Shown: piece by piece, positions 22,436 to 34,738 of the stretch
How positions within the stretch are numbered: position 1 is the first letter of the stretch
How the letters are laid out: every line of letters begins with the position of its first letter
Assembly: GCA_009763385.1 (NCBI GenBank)
Contig: CM019826.1
Span: forward strand, 96,022,848-96,086,847
DNA length: 64,000 nt
Reading direction: 5' to 3'
Origin: Coix lacryma-jobi var. lacryma-jobi
Taxonomy: Eukaryota; Streptophyta; Magnoliopsida; Poales; Poaceae
Position numbers and translations under genes: made by a program
The notes under the pieces: model-generated
What the model was told of the DNA's origin: nothing
What the model saw: the letters and a program-made list of their open reading frames with translations, nothing else
Database searches by the model: none

Positions 22436-24752
22436 CTTCGTTTCAAGATACCTGAGATCAGCGATGATCAAATTCTGGATGTGGTCATGGATGACTTGCC
22501 GCTAGAGTTGAAAAGTTTACTACAACAGGCCTGTGATAAATTCCAGCGCAAATGCTTAGCGTCTTTCTCCAAGAACAAGACCAACAAAGTTTTCCAGAAG
22601 CAAGAATTCCCAAAGATCATTCCTCATCACAGATCCGAGCCGTCTGACAATGATGAAGAAGAAGCTATTCGGAAGATGACCGAATTAGTGTACAAAGTTG
22701 TATCAGAAGCCATGACCAATCATCAGGCAGCTTTCTTGAATACTTTTCGTGCTGTCATGGTTAGCATTTTCGGTCCAACAGTGGATAAACGCTTTGAAGA
22801 AGCCGCTGGTCCAATGCAAGGGCCATTATTGTTCCCAGTACCTCAACGTCGAAGGATCGCAGAATGAGGTGGAGCTGGCCCAAGCACAGGTGGGATTGTT
22901 CCTCATGAGATGCAACAACCTCCGCAGACTTATGGCCATGTCACGTTCGGCACGACGGGGAACGTCCCGCAATCTGCTTCTAAAGTGTCTCCTGCAGCAA
23001 ACAGGATACAAAGGAATATGTTTGGAGATGGATATCAGGAGTTCATCGATTATAGTTCAATTAATGCTCTTCCAAATCCAGGCTACAAGAGTTCGGCAGG
23101 ACTACATCCTGGGGGGCAAGCACAAGCAGCTCCTGATTCGAATATTGACCTCATCATGCATAGAATGGCTGATATGATGCAAAAACCAATTCGGCCTAAA
23201 ACCAAAGAGTCAGTCATATGCTTACAAGTCCCCTTACCCGGAATGGTACAATCGGGTAGCACTTCCTCCAAGGGTGAAGCCTCCCACTGATTTTGCCAAG
23301 TTTTCAGGCCAGGATGACACCAGTACTATAGAACACATCGACCGCTATTTGATGCAGCTTGGAGAAGCATCTACAGATGAAGCTTGGAGGATTCAGTACT
23401 TCCCATTGTCGTTGACAGGACCAGCCTTCTCGTGGTTTGCTTCTCTGCCAGCAAATTCTATCAATATGTGGGCAGAGCTGGAACAGAAATTTCACTCGTA
23501 TTTCTTCACGGGTACCAGTGAGAGGAAGTTGGTCGACCTCATGAGCCTAAGGATGAAACCTGGCGAGACGCCACAAGAATATCTGCGCCGATTCAGGGAA
23601 ACTAAGAATCTTTGTTATTCTCTGAATTTGCCGGATGACCAATTGCCGGGGATAGCTATAGCTGGCATGTTGCCGAGTATCAAAGAGAAGCTATTCGGCA
23701 TGGAATTTGATGACCTCGGGCAGTTATCACAGAGGTTGGCAACGATGAGCAGTCAAGCCCAGGGATTCAAGAGGAATAATCAATTCCAAAAGGGTGATGT
23801 GGCTGCTGAGATGTATCAGGCTTTTCTGGAAGAGGCAACTGAATACGATAATGAAGATGAAATATCTGCAGCCAAAATAGTCTGGGCTAAAGAGCCGACT
23901 CAATTCAACCAGCGATGGCTGAGGCAACAAAACGGTACTTATGACTTTGATGTTTCCAAGTCAGATAAATTATTTGAGTATTTGGTGAAGGAAGGACGCA
24001 TCAAGTTGCCGGACGGTCATCCTATGCTGCATCCTGAAGGGGTCAAGGACTAGAAGTATTGTGGTTTCCATAACACTAGATCCCACTCCATAAACGATTG
24101 CCGAGTGTTCAGAGTGCGTATCCAGAAAGCTATCCATGACGGGCATCTGTGGTTTGATGGAAAGATGAAGGTTGATGATAGCCCTTTTGGACAGAACACT
24201 ATGTCCTTCTCTGTTAATATGGTCAATGCGGCTGATCCCAGGGGCAAGAGCAAAATGAAAGTGTTAACCTCTGATAGAGCGAGGGAAGCTGGTGCTATTG
24301 ACCCTGATCGGCAGATTACAAATAAAGAGCTTCAGCAGAGGGTTCGGTTCCAAAATAGCCGAGCTGAGACGGGCGAAACTTCTAGACCCAGGGTCACGAC
24401 GTGTATTCTGTTGAATAAATGGCATCGGGAACAGGAACGGTACCAGAAGCAGAGATTTTATGAAGAATAGAAGTTCTTGGAAAAACAACGAAGGTACGAA
24501 GAAGAGATGTACCAAGAAGAACGAGAAGATATGAGGGAGCAAGAACAATCTCATTGGGAGTGCTCGTTCTTCCAGTATTGTTGGAACGAAGGCTTGAAGC
24601 TGCCTGTTAAGAACAACTGCCCTGAGTGCAGTAATCAATACTCTGAGTATAGGCAGTCTCGAGTCAACCATCGTTCTGTCCATGAAAGGCTTGGGGCACG
24701 AATCCCTGAGGACGATCGGCGTTTAAAAATAAATAACTCTGAAGATTGGTAG
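22436..24752 (+). pseudogene. gag: TE-E gag (broken)
   Basis: Gag polyprotein. An N-terminal region (EISDDQILDVVMDDLPLELK) is followed by a spacer and the retrotransposon-gag core: PPTDFAKFSGQDDTSTIEHI, FSWFASLPANSINMWAELEQ, LRRFRETKNLCYSLNLPDDQ (23274-24053). After it come YCGFHNTRSHSINDCRVF and a charged coiled region, then a cysteine cluster WECSFFQYCWNEGLKLPVKN NCPEC. Lesions are a TGA at about 22865, a frameshift near 23230, and in-frame TAG codons at 24051 and about 24468. The order and motifs fit Tat-lineage gag. Confidence 0.82.
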
Positions 24753-25089
24753 GGAAGAGGATTCGCCAATCACAGTTGGGCTCGCACTGGAGAAGAGGAA
24801 TACCGCGAGTATGTCTGGCAGAGAGGACAGTGGTGTCCACCAGGATTGAGGAGAAGCCAGAAAAGAAGGGTGCAGCGCCTAAGAAACAGAGAGTTAGAAC
24901 AGGCAAGTGCCAAGATAAAGCGAGTTTGGCGACCTAAAGAAAAGCTGGATGGAGGTGATCGTTCGGCTGATGCATGCATGGCTTTCTTTCTGCCATCGGA
25001 ATTTATAGCTCTAGAAGATCAGGATGTCCGAGACGAGGTGTATTCAGACTTTGATGAAGATGAATTCCTAGATTTGTTGGCTCATCTTG

Positions 25090-25630
25090 TTTTGGCTCAA
25101 CGAGCAGTATTCGATAAACCAGCTAAGCATCGGCACTTGAAGCCGCTGTATATGAAGGGGTATGTTAACGGCAAGCCACTGACCAAGATGTTCATTAATG
25201 GGGGGCTGCCATAAATATCATGCCATATACCACCTTCAGAAAACTCGGGATGACAAGTGAGGACTTATTGAAAACCGATATGGTGCTGAGGGACTTTGCT
25301 GGTAATTCTTCTGATACTCGGGGGGCAGTTCATGTTGAGTTGACGATCGGATCCAAGACTTTGATTACTACCTTCTTCGTCATTGATGGCAAGGGGGCAT
25401 ACAGTTTGCTATTAGGAAGAGATTGGATACATGCAAACTGTTGTGTGCCGTCAACTATGCACCAATTCCTTATCCAGTGGATTGGAGATGACATCGAAAT
25501 TGTCCATGCTGATGATTCGGTGAGTGTTGCTAATACAGAGCCCATCTACTGGGAATATGATGGTGTCGAGTGTTTCTCTGGAAAAGCTTGGGAAGTGGGT
25601 CCTGTGAATGTTTTCGGCGAGGACCGATAG
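25090..25630 (+). pseudogene. TE-E protease (broken)
   Basis: Retropepsin-like: LKPLYMKGYVNGKPLTKMFI, the active-site region MFINGGL then INIMPYTTFRKLG, VELTIGSKTLITTFFVID and YSLLLGRDWIHANCCVPSTM. The catalytic aspartate appears replaced by Asn (INGG where IDGG is expected), and a frameshift lies right after it (about 25213). Reading ends at TAG 25628-25630. Confidence 0.78.
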
Positions 25631-27836
25631 CCGATTCAAACGATCGGCTCTCAGAGTAATTTTTAAATAATCCAACTGATGGTAATGGAGAAGAATTGAG
25701 ACCAAGTTTCATGTCGGCTGACAAGGAATAAAGTATTGATGATGAAGCCGAGGACAGGATTGGTATGTGCAAATATTGGTCCAGTATGGATTGAAGTTGA
25801 TAAACTGTTGAGGAGGTTCTGCCTATTTATCCATTATCAAAGCTAAAGGAAGATCGAGAGTTCATATGAGGTGACGTACAACAGGAGGTTTTGGTGAAAT
25901 TGAAGAATACATGAAGGCATTTCCACAACTTAGTGATCGTTTCAAGTTGTTCGTGGCGGCTGATAGCCTTGCAGTAGGATCGGCCCTTATTTTTGAGCTT
26001 AAAGGAAAAGATGAGTAGCAGCTAGCTTTAGCCGAAAATGTTAAACCCAAAGAAGGGTATTCGGCTGTAGAGAAATTTTTGTTCATATATGCGTCACTCG
26101 TGGACTAAAGCTTCGGCACTATTTGTTAAAAGCCGAAAGCGTAGAAATTGTATCTGGAGCGGATTCAAGGATACTTATATACAGCCGATGTGAAAGAACA
26201 TCGCCTTTAGCAGAAAAGATGTTCCAGAAATTTGAGTTATAGCTGATATTATTTATATCGCCTTTGGTGCAAGAGTGTTCATGACCCGGTAATCCTAGCG
26301 TTTTTCAAGTGGTAGGTTTATTGGGGGAAGAGAAAGGTGAAGTGCAGTAAATAAGATGCCGAGTGACATGACACATCAAAAATGGGATCCAGTCAGCTAA
26401 AATGACGTCATACATTCGGCAAATGTTCTTCTGGGGGAATGTTACAATTAGAAAAGATCATTGGAGTCGAGAGATGCAAATAAACATTGCTTAGAGAAGA
26501 ACAAGCTTTATTTACTCAATTACAAATCTGTCCTAGTACAAACTACTTTTGGAATGATTTGTTCAGAACAGACTGAAGACCACTGATTTCAGCGAAGGGC
26601 AATGACGTGATCATCATCTTCGAAGTCGTCCAGGGGCTCATCTGCGGAGCCGATTGGTGGAAAAGGATATTTTCCTTGAACCAAGAATTCATCACCGCTG
26701 GTCCGAGGGAGATCTCAGTGTGAACACCTTGGATGATGGCCTGATCTATGTAGCCATTTTCAGCATCAAGATGCATACCTTCGATGACGGCCCGATCTGT
26801 GCGACCATCTGTAGCATCAACATAGTCATTCTTCGCAGAAGGAGCTGGCAAAAGAGGGAAAATGTGTCAGGCAGGCATGAGCTCAATCGAAAGAAGGGGG
26901 TCAAAGTGAGGGTTTCATTAACCTCTGATAGCGTTGCAGATTTGTTTCCACTGGTATATGTCTGTTCAGTTTCGTCAATATCATATCTCTTAGACAAGTC
27001 TTCTGGGGAAAGAACCTGAGCTTGGTTGGAGATAGGCCTTACCCTGAAAGGAAAGGAAGCAGTAAGTCAAGGATGGATGAACAAGAAAAGCTACCGCAAG
27101 GGGGCACGAAATCAGTTTTTACCCATAACACCAGTGAGTTGATGCTTGGCTTCCTCCTGCCTCACCCCCGGTAGGGTGTCTGCAGTGATTGCTGTTGCCT
27201 GCCATTATTGGAAACGCAGGCGAAAGATTTTTTCCTAGCTTGAGTTTAAAAGCCAAGAAGTGGAAAGTTTGCAAGTCATACTGATTGATTAGAATCAAGG
27301 GAGATGGCCTATCTAGGGTCATATTTATGGAGCTATGACTTGCACACTGGAGAGTCACACATCGGGCTAGGGTTTTCACAGTTTATGGGCCGTTATTGGG
27401 CCGGACGAAATCTTTGCTGACTTGAGGGACTCATAGAGCCGATAGGATTCGACTAAAGATAGTTGCTATGTGAAGTGTTCAATTTCGGCTGATTGTTTGA
27501 GGGCTCATTTTACCGATTGGTACTGAGAACGGGAAGTTGAAAACAAGAGTCTTTTAAGAACGCTGCCCCGGTGCTGTCATGATTTGGGAAATTGAGAGAA
27601 GACTGAACTTCGGGTCCTGAATAATCAATTACGGCAATTACTTGCAGGACAAAGGCAATCAGCATGATTATCAGCAATAGCCGATGTAATAAACATCGCC
27701 GCTAAGGTAAAGGCAAAAATCAGTGAAACGAAACAGAACACACATTGATCTCGAAGGATCAATCACAGTTTGATTTCGGAAGGACGAACAAAGGAGCTTC
27801 TTATTTACAAAAGGGAGAACAAGTTACAATAGAAAG
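25631..27836 (+). other. TE-E decayed internal stretch; RT/RNase H/IN not recognisable
   Basis: About 2.2 kb without an open gene on the + strand. Short scraps such as DRFKLFVAADSLAVGSAL near 25940 may be RNase H remnants, but the RT YxDD motif and the integrase signatures are absent. The last 1.2 kb carries - strand open pieces with splice-like borders, probably downstream exons of the antisense gene. Confidence 0.5.
26543..26990 (-). CDS. possible downstream exons of the TE-E antisense gene
   Basis: The - strand has an open piece (LSKRYDIDETEQTY to SATLSE, about 26997-26915), an intron-like segment GAG|GTTAAT ... TTTTGCCAG|CTCC, and then an open run of about 95 codons ending at 26543 with imperfect repeats (DRAVIEGMHLDAE, DQAIIQGVHTE). 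The phases do not join cleanly, so the model is doubtful. The fit with the antisense gene to its right is an inference. Confidence 0.25.
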
Positions 27837-28500
27837 TCAATTCGTCCATTCTATCCTATTCCTAATTGGGAGACCAAAATCAAAAGAATCGGCCAGATCT
27901 GTTCCAGCTTCTTTCATATCATCAACAGAGCGTGCCACCCTGTATTCTAGCCCTCGCTCACAAACATCAAAGTTACGGTAATCGGCGCAGAAATGAATCC
28001 GAACAGCATTAAAGGCGAGCGCTGCGCCATAGCCCATACTAGATCTGGAGATGTCGGGGAGAACTCGGTTGACCTCATTCACCCGCCTCAGAGCTGTCGT
28101 ACCCGGTACATTGGCCGTGACGGCAAGATCTACAACAACAGCTTCGAGAGAATGGAGCTTGGACTCCAGAGCTAAAAAGGAAGAAGAGTCGGTAAAAGCA
28201 GGGAGAAAGAATGGGGGAAGAAATGATGGAAAATACTTACCAGCAGCCCGTTCCCGAGCGACATCACGCTCTCGAGAGATTCGGGTAATTTCCCGATCTT
28301 TCCTTTCCAAGTCAAATTGAAGATCTACGATCTTCTGGGTCAGGTCCTCGGGGATGTCATCACCGGTCCTCCTGAAACGAGAGCAACAGTGTGAGAATAG
28401 CTGCTTCATTTTCAGGACGAAAAACGATGAAAGGCAACCTCCTCTTAGAGGTGCTAGAAGCTCCGAACTCGGAGCTATGGCGGCTCGCCTCGGAAGACAT
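27837..28500 (-). CDS. TE-E antisense spliced ORF
   Basis: On the strand opposite to gag. Proposed exons are 28500-28439 (MSSEASRHSSEFGASSTSKR), 28371-28241 and 28171-27837. Junctions are AG|GTTGCC...TTTCAG|GAGG and CTG|GTAAGTATT...TTTTTAG|CTCTGG. The frame is kept through both, giving about 175 residues. Exon 2 is a charged coiled coil (DLQFDLERKDREITRISRER). Exon 3 includes LESKLHSLEAVVVDLAVTAN and a conserved-looking globular end. Antisense ORFs between pol and the 3' LTR are known in Tat elements (Grande). The stop at 27837 may be premature. Confidence 0.55.
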
Positions 28501-28734
28501 CCTCTAGATTGGGAGATAACAGGAGAAAAGAGGGTTTTCTGGTTTGAAAACGAAACAGAGGAGTTCGGAAAGCACAAGCCGAAACAGAGTGAATGGGAGA
28601 CTTTAAAGAATCCCAAAGGCGCATCGGGAGATGAATCGGCAAGTACAGCAATTATAGCGTGTGAAGGTGGATGCTTCCGGAGGTTCCACATCAGTGCACA
28701 AGGAAAAAGGAATTTTGGAATAAATATTTGTCCC

Positions 28735-28746
28735 AAAATTAGGGGG
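28735..28746 (+). promoter_or_regulatory. TE-E polypurine tract
   Basis: AAAATTAGGGGG, four bases before the 3' LTR start at 28751. Confidence 0.75.
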
Positions 28747-28750
28747 CATG

Positions 28751-30313
28751 TGTTAACACCAGATTTTCGCACGCACGAAGAGATGACAAGTGGGCCCAGC
28801 CAGCAGAGAGGGAAGGATTCGGCAAGTAATCAGGCGGCTGTTTGGTCCTCAGAGTTTCAGTGAATACCTATGCGGTCGGCTATTTTGCAAAGCGGTGGCC
28901 TCATTCGGAAGATGGATATGGCAAGTAAAGCCGGCTTGCACGAGAAGACACATGACAATGGAGGACGCCGAAGAGATTAAGAATAGAATTTGTACCTTTC
29001 CATATTTTTTATGTAAATCGTAATCGTCTAGGACTCGTGTTTCGTCCAGGGTATAAATATAAGCCCTCGACCATTGTAAAATTGCTCACAACCACATCAA
29101 TACAAACCGGCCCCGTGCCATCTTCGAGTCCTTAGTCGTGTCGTCGAGTTCTTCAAGATGAATCATCGATCCGTCGACCTCCGTAAGTCCCGGCAACCTT
29201 GCTATCATGTCTAGTATCATGCGGTGGATTTAGATATGATGCAAGTAGTCTCGTATGTTAAGCTTAGTATCGTGCGACGGATTTAAGCTTATGATGGGAA
29301 GTTTTTGCTTGTGCCTTGTATCGTGCGGCGGATTGAGTCATGAGTAAAAATAGTTATCGGCTCTATTAGATTTGGCAGATCTGATAGATTCATTAAGTTA
29401 TCATGTGTTATATGTTTTATTTATTTAATTCTCGTAACACTCTTTTGCCCAATCTAGATTGATCTTTGTTCGGCCTTGTCGCACGAGTTTGCTTGTGTTC
29501 TCTTTTAATCATAAGATCATGATGGCTGAATCAACTTTCAATCTGGATTGTCACATGTTGTGGGTTTATGCATGTCAATCATGGTTAGGCTTTGATGAAA
29601 CTAGGTGTCGTGCGGCAGATGCAAGTTTTAGATTAGTTTAATCGTGCTTGCCTGTTTGTTCCTTCTTCATGGACCCCAATTCGGCTGGTTTGCCGATTTT
29701 GGTTAAGCTTACATGAGTAATGAGCATTTATAGATTTGTTCAAATACATGCATGCTTTTAGCTTGTTATAATTTGATTGTATCATGCGGTGGATTAATCT
29801 AATTATAAGAAGTGGTGTAGATTTATAGCAAGTGGTATCATGCGGTGGATTAGCTTTGCTTGAGTTTATACCTGACCGGTTTATGAAGACTAAACGTGCA
29901 GCAAATTAGTTGGATTACCCTATGCATGTGTTATTTGAATAGATCTATATTTGCAAGTTACCTATTTATAATATCTTTATTTGTTCTAGCATGTCTTTCT
30001 TCACATATGCATTCGGCAGTTAATATGCTTTACATACTCTGTTCTCATATTAGCCGAATGACTTTACAAACATGCTTTGACAGACAGCTTCTATAGCTGT
30101 GTGCCGTCGTGATTGGCTTTCAAAGCCATACATATGGAACTGTCTGGTTTTAACCGGCATGTTCCAAAGGTATTCTCACAGTTTTTCCCTTGTTGGTTTT
30201 CAGGTCAAACCGACTGGCACGTCTCCGGAATCAACACACTCCGGGCACCCGATTGAAGCCAGCTTTTCGGCTTGCTATGTGCTTGGCGCAAGGTGTCACA
30301 TTTTGCGTCAACA
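28751..30313 (+). repeat. TE-E 3' LTR (1563 bp)
   Basis: Partner of 20845-22408, with the same ends, TATA box (29052-29062) and motif array. The TSD AACGG follows at 30314-30318. Confidence 0.93.
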
Positions 30314-30318
30314 AACGG

Positions 30319-31458
30319 CTTCGAGCTCCGGGCGGCGTCAATGGCACCCGCGGCGGAGCTCCTCGGGTTCTGGCGTCGGTGAGGATCGGGAGGTGGTGCT
30401 AGCGCGAGCACCGGGTGTCCGAGATGGCAGCGAGGTGGTGTGCGCAAGGGATTGGAGAATGGCGAGCGGAGGTGGTCGGAACGGCGGTGCGGGCTCTCGG
30501 TGCCGAACGGTGGCGAGCGGCGGAGTGCTCGGCTCGTTCGTGGGAGAGGAGAGGGAGAGAGAGGGCAGGCGGGTGTGTGTGAATGGAGAGTGAGGGAGCG
30601 GTGAGAGGGAGGCGCTCGAGTTTTGCTTGGCGGAGCGGGTGGACGGCCGGTCGTGGTGGGTCGTGGCGGCGGCCACAGCAATGCGACGGGCGGGCAGCAG
30701 CGTGCGCGGTGGCCGAGGGCACGCGGCAGCCGAGGACGCTGGTGAGTGGGCGAGGGCGATTGCTTGCGTGCTCGAGCGGAAGAAGATCGGGAGGTGATAG
30801 GCGGGAGCATATACGCGGCAGGGAGGAGCGGCCACGCGGCGGCTCGGCCGACGTACGGCGCGGCCGTGTCGGGCTGACCGGCGCGTCGTGCGCGGCGAGC
30901 GCGCTGGCGTGCGCGAGGGTGCGCGGGCCGGCGCGGACTGGCTGGGCCGGAAAGGCCGGTTGGGCCGAAAGGGTAGCGCGGGAAGGAAACGTTTTTCCTT
31001 TTTCTTTTTCCAAATTTCTTTCAAACTTTGACCATTAAAATCAGTTTCAAAAACTCAAAACTAGGCTTTGACCCAAAAATAAAAGTTGCTCAAAATAATT
31101 TTCTCTACAACTTTCATATAAGACACTTTCTTTGAAAATCATTTTCTCATCCTCCACATAAATAAAGCCAATTTCTGAGCTATGAATCATTTTGTTCCCA
31201 TATTTTTAATTATTAAACTATATGGAACTAAATCAAGGTGTAAATATAGAAAATATTATACTTAATATTATCCTTTTTATAAAATTATTTGCCAAGACAG
31301 AAATCCATTTAAACAACCAAGTCTTATAGAAATCCAAATCCAAATAAACAACAAAAGCAAAAGCACTTTCATGCACATGAAATGATGCAATGCATTGCTT
31401 ATGGATTTTAGTAGCTAAATGTAGTTCCTAATGCGGTGCTTGACACTAGGGTGTCACA
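30319..31458 (-). repeat. TE-D 3' LTR, proximal part
   Basis: The LTR start on the - strand (TGTGACACCCTAGTGTCA from 31458 leftward) up to the TE-E insertion. It includes most of the C/G-rich leader block. Together with 17535-20844 it makes about 4.45 kb, against 4.28 kb for the 5' LTR. Confidence 0.92.
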
Positions 31459-31460
31459 GC

Positions 31461-31474
31461 CCTTCCCCCCTTAA
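31461..31474 (-). promoter_or_regulatory. TE-D polypurine tract
   Basis: On the - strand TTTAAGGGGGGAAGGGC lies directly before the 3' LTR, matching TE-A. Confidence 0.9.
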
Positions 31475-31475
31475 A

Positions 31476-31910
31476 GAAATCTCGTCCCGAGATTTGAGTT
31501 ACGTACCAATCTTTATAAAAAGCGGGATAGTTTACGCGCAAGTACTCCTCGGTTTCCCAAGTTGCATCATTGGGTCCGTGATTGCTCCAGAGAATCTTGC
31601 ACGTCTTCACTTCACGGTTGCGAGTTTCTCGAGTCTTGGTATCTAGTATTTCCTGAGGTTGTTCGTAGTACTCCAGGTCTGATCTGATAGTGACATTCGG
31701 GATCCGAACTTCTTCTCGTTCCGGTACTCGAAGACACTTCTTTAACTGTGATACATGGAACACGGGAAAGACTGCGCTCAACTCTGGGGGTAACTGCACT
31801 TCGTAGGCTACTTCTCCTTTTCTAGCTATGATCTGATATGGTCCTACATATCGGGGTGCTAACTTTTTTCTTAATTCCAAAACGTTGGACCTTTCTCATG
31901 GGTGTGACCT
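31476..31910 (-). pseudogene. pol: TE-D integrase C-terminus with chromodomain
   Basis: Open - frame with KKLAPRYVGPYQIIARKGEV, VFHVSQLKKCLRVPERE and the chromodomain: DLEYYEQPQEILDTKTRETR, ILWSNHGPNDATWETEEYLR. The aromatic and acidic residues of the chromodomain fold (Y, W, E) are all present, better preserved than in TE-A. Chromodomains of this type bind methylated H3 tails in studied chromoviruses. This matters here because the same element encodes an H3-tail-like peptide. Confidence 0.9.
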
Positions 31911-32700
31911 TGAGGTAAAAATAATCTCCTACTTGGAATTCCAGGGGTCTCCTTCGTGTATCAACATAACTTTTCTATCGTGACTGTGCTGCCCTGATAT
32001 GTTGTTGTATGGTTTGCACGATCTCCTCAGCATCCTTTACGTAATCTGACCCGTAAAATCCTCGATCTCCTGATAGCTATTGTTATATGAAAACTCTGCG
32101 AGGGGTAGCCATTTCTCCCATGATTCTCCTGGGGATAGAACACAAGCTCTGAGGATATCTTCCAAAATTTGATTCACTCTTTCTGTTTGTCCTGCGGTTT
32201 GTGGGTGATAAGCGGAACTTCTTACCAACTTAGTCCCTAGCTCCTTGTGCAACTGTTCCCAAAATCACGCTATGAACTGGGGTCCTCTATCAGAAACAAT
32301 CCTCTTAGGAATTCCATGTAACCTTAAGATGTTCTGAATGTACAAGTCCGCATACTGGTGTGGTCGATGTGTAGTCTTGACTGGTATGAAGTGGGCTACT
32401 TTGGATAACCGATCCACAATAACACAGATAGAATCATGCCCTTTTTGAGTGGTCGGAAGACCTGTGATGAAATCCATGCTAATCTCTTCCCATTTTCATT
32501 CTGGGATTGACAAAGGTTGTAACAATCCGGCATGTCTCAGGTCTATAGCCTTTATCCTGCAGCAAGTATCACACTTCACGACGTAAGCTGCAACCTCTTC
32601 CTTCATCCTTGACCACCAATACCTTGTTCTCAGATCTTGGTACATTTTACTGGTTCCTGGATGGATAGACAACTTTGAATTGTGGGCTTCATTCAAAATT
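31911..32700 (-). pseudogene. pol: TE-D integrase (broken)
   Basis: HHCC region (HPGTSKMYQDL to CDTCCRIKA, about 32690-32560), then SMDFITGLPT, VSDRGPQFIA and GQTERVNQILEDILR. Stops are TGA at about 32494 (Trp codon TGG to TGA) and about 32265. A 76-bp deletion relative to TE-A joins NNSYQE to IEDFTGQIT at about 32070 and shifts the frame. Confidence 0.9.
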
Positions 32701-33532
32701 CTTTCTTTCAGCTTTATTTCCTTAGGAACAACCGACCTCTGATTATACCATAATATCCCTTGTTCATCCGTTCTGAAGTTCAATGAACTATCGGTTTCCA
32801 TCCTCTTCTTGATTTGGCAGATCTCTTCATCGGTCTTTTGTCCTTCAATGATATCACTTTCTAGGGTGCACTGTATGGTTATATGGTTTAGCATAACGGG
32901 GTGCATAAGATTGAATCCATCTTCCAACAATGGTTGTAGGGAGTTGCAATGAGTCTTATGGCTCAAGGCATCTGCTACAACATTCGCTTTTCCGGGGTGG
33001 TAATGCACTTCTAGGTTATAATCCTTAATCAACTCTAACCATCTCCTCTGCCTCATATTCAACTCTGGCTGGGTGAAGATATACTTCAGATTTTTGTGAT
33101 CTGTATACACATGACATAGGTTACCCATGAGATAATGCCTCCATATCTTGAGTGCATGAACTATAGCTGCCTATTCCAAATCATGAGTCGGGTAATTCTC
33201 TTCATGTGGTCGCAACTGGCGTGAAGCATATGCTATAACTCTCCCATTCTGCATAAGCACACATCCGAGTCCAATCTTGGATGCGTCACAGAACACATCA
33301 AAAGGTTCCCCCAAATCTGCTGAGCCAAAACTGGCGCCGAAGTCAACAAGGTTCGCAGAGTGCGAAATGCTGCCTCACACTCTGGAGTCCATTCAAACTT
33401 CTTGTTTTTCTGAGTTAGACGAGTCATAGGTTTTGCGATCCTTGAGAAATCCAGAATGAGCCGACGGTAGTATCCGGCCAATCCTAGAAAGCTGCGTACC
33501 TCATGTACGTTAGTGGGTGCTTGCCAATCCAT
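32701..33532 (-). pseudogene. pol: TE-D RNase H
   Basis: Starts with MDWQAPTNVHEVRSFLGLAG. A frameshift near 33320 (after LTSAPVLAQ) is followed in a new frame by the DAS and TDHKNLKYIF motifs and VADALSHKTH. A TAG replaces a Leu codon near 33168 within the DLELAA segment. Confidence 0.88.
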
Positions 33533-33538
33533 AACTTC

Positions 33539-34738
33539 CTATACTTTCGTGGGATCCACAGAAATTCCTTCCTCTGAAAGGACGTGTCCGAGAAAGGGTA
33601 CTTTCTTCAACCAAAACTCACACTTGCTAAACTTAGCATACAACTTGTGCTCTCGAAGTCGAGCTAAGACGACTCGTAGATGCTCAGCATGATCCTTCTC
33701 ATTTTCAGAGTATACCAAGATGTCATCAATAAACACCACAACAAACTTATCCAATTCAGGCATAAAGACCGAATTCATCAGATACATGAAATGTGCCGGT
33801 GCATTTGTCAGTCCAAAAGACATAACTAGATACTCATAGAGTCCATATCTGGTGGAGAAAGAGGTTTTTGGCATATCCTCTCTTCTAATCTTGATCTGAT
33901 GGTAACCTGACCTTAGGTCAATCTTGGAGAACACTTTTGCCTTTGATAACTGATCAAACAAGACGTCAATTTGGGGTAAGGGATATTTGTTCTTTATAGT
34001 TACTGCGTTCAGAGGTCTATAGTCCACACACATTCTCAAAGTTTTGTCTTTCTTTTTCACGAAGATGGCGGGACATCCCCAAGGTGACGAACTAGGACGT
34101 ATCAAACCCTTATCCAAAAGCTCTTGCAACTGAGTCTTAAGCTCTACCAACTCGTTAGTCTGCATCCTATACGGCCTCCGAGAAATGGGTGTCGTTCCAG
34201 GGATTAACTCTATAGCAAACTCCACATCCCTATCCGGTGGCAGTCCTGGCAACTCATCAGGGAAGACATCTAGAAACTCACACACTACTGGGATTTCGGC
34301 TATCTGCTTTGTTGTAATGTTGAACAACACTCCTATCTCATGAGGGTTTCGGGGTAACTTAAAACGAAAAGAAGACCCACTCCGGAGACTAACCATGGAA
34401 AGTACTCGCTCTGAGATGTCAAGATTGACCTTCCAGAGTTTCATCCAACCCATACCCAAGAAGACATCCAACCCTAGACCAGGGATTACTATGGGATCCA
34501 CTATGGCCTTTTTATCCCCAAAAGTCATTTCCACTCCTTTAGCCATTTTACGGGCGGAGAGAACAGCTCCTGCGGAACTTATCTGATATCCCCGATCCAA
34601 CTCTACTAACCCGAGATTACTCCTTATAACAAAATTCTCACTTATGAAATAATGCGATGCTCCCAAATCAAACAACACAACTGCAGGGTATTGATTAACA
34701 ATAAACGTAGCAGCGGTGACAGGTTCTCCTTCTGGCAC
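33539..34738 (-). pseudogene. pol: TE-D protease and reverse transcriptase
   Basis: A continuous - frame of 399 codons, ending at TAG 33539. The protease active site reads LFDLGASHYF: the family's DSGA is DLGA, a C-to-T change at a CpG site that probably inactivates it. The flap LGLDVFLGMGWM follows. RT has DKGLIRPSSSPWG, RMCVDYRPLN, FSKIDLRSGYHQ and FIDDILVYS, then FLGHVLSEEGISVDP. The stop at 33539 falls where TE-A has a Gln codon. The RT itself looks complete. Confidence 0.92.

Larger units (their letters stand above)
20845..30313 (+). mobile_element. TE-E: Tat-like Ty3/gypsy element without RT or integrase
   Basis: LTRs at 20845-22408 and 28751-30313 share TGTTAACACC...GTCAACA ends and flank a PBS-like site, gag, a protease fragment and a PPT, with AACGG target duplications. 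RT, RNase H and integrase are not recognisable in the 3.1 kb between the protease and the 3' LTR. An antisense spliced ORF lies next to the 3' LTR, as reported for Tat-lineage elements such as Grande. By eye the LTRs differ at about 16 of the first 480 positions. Confidence 0.9.
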
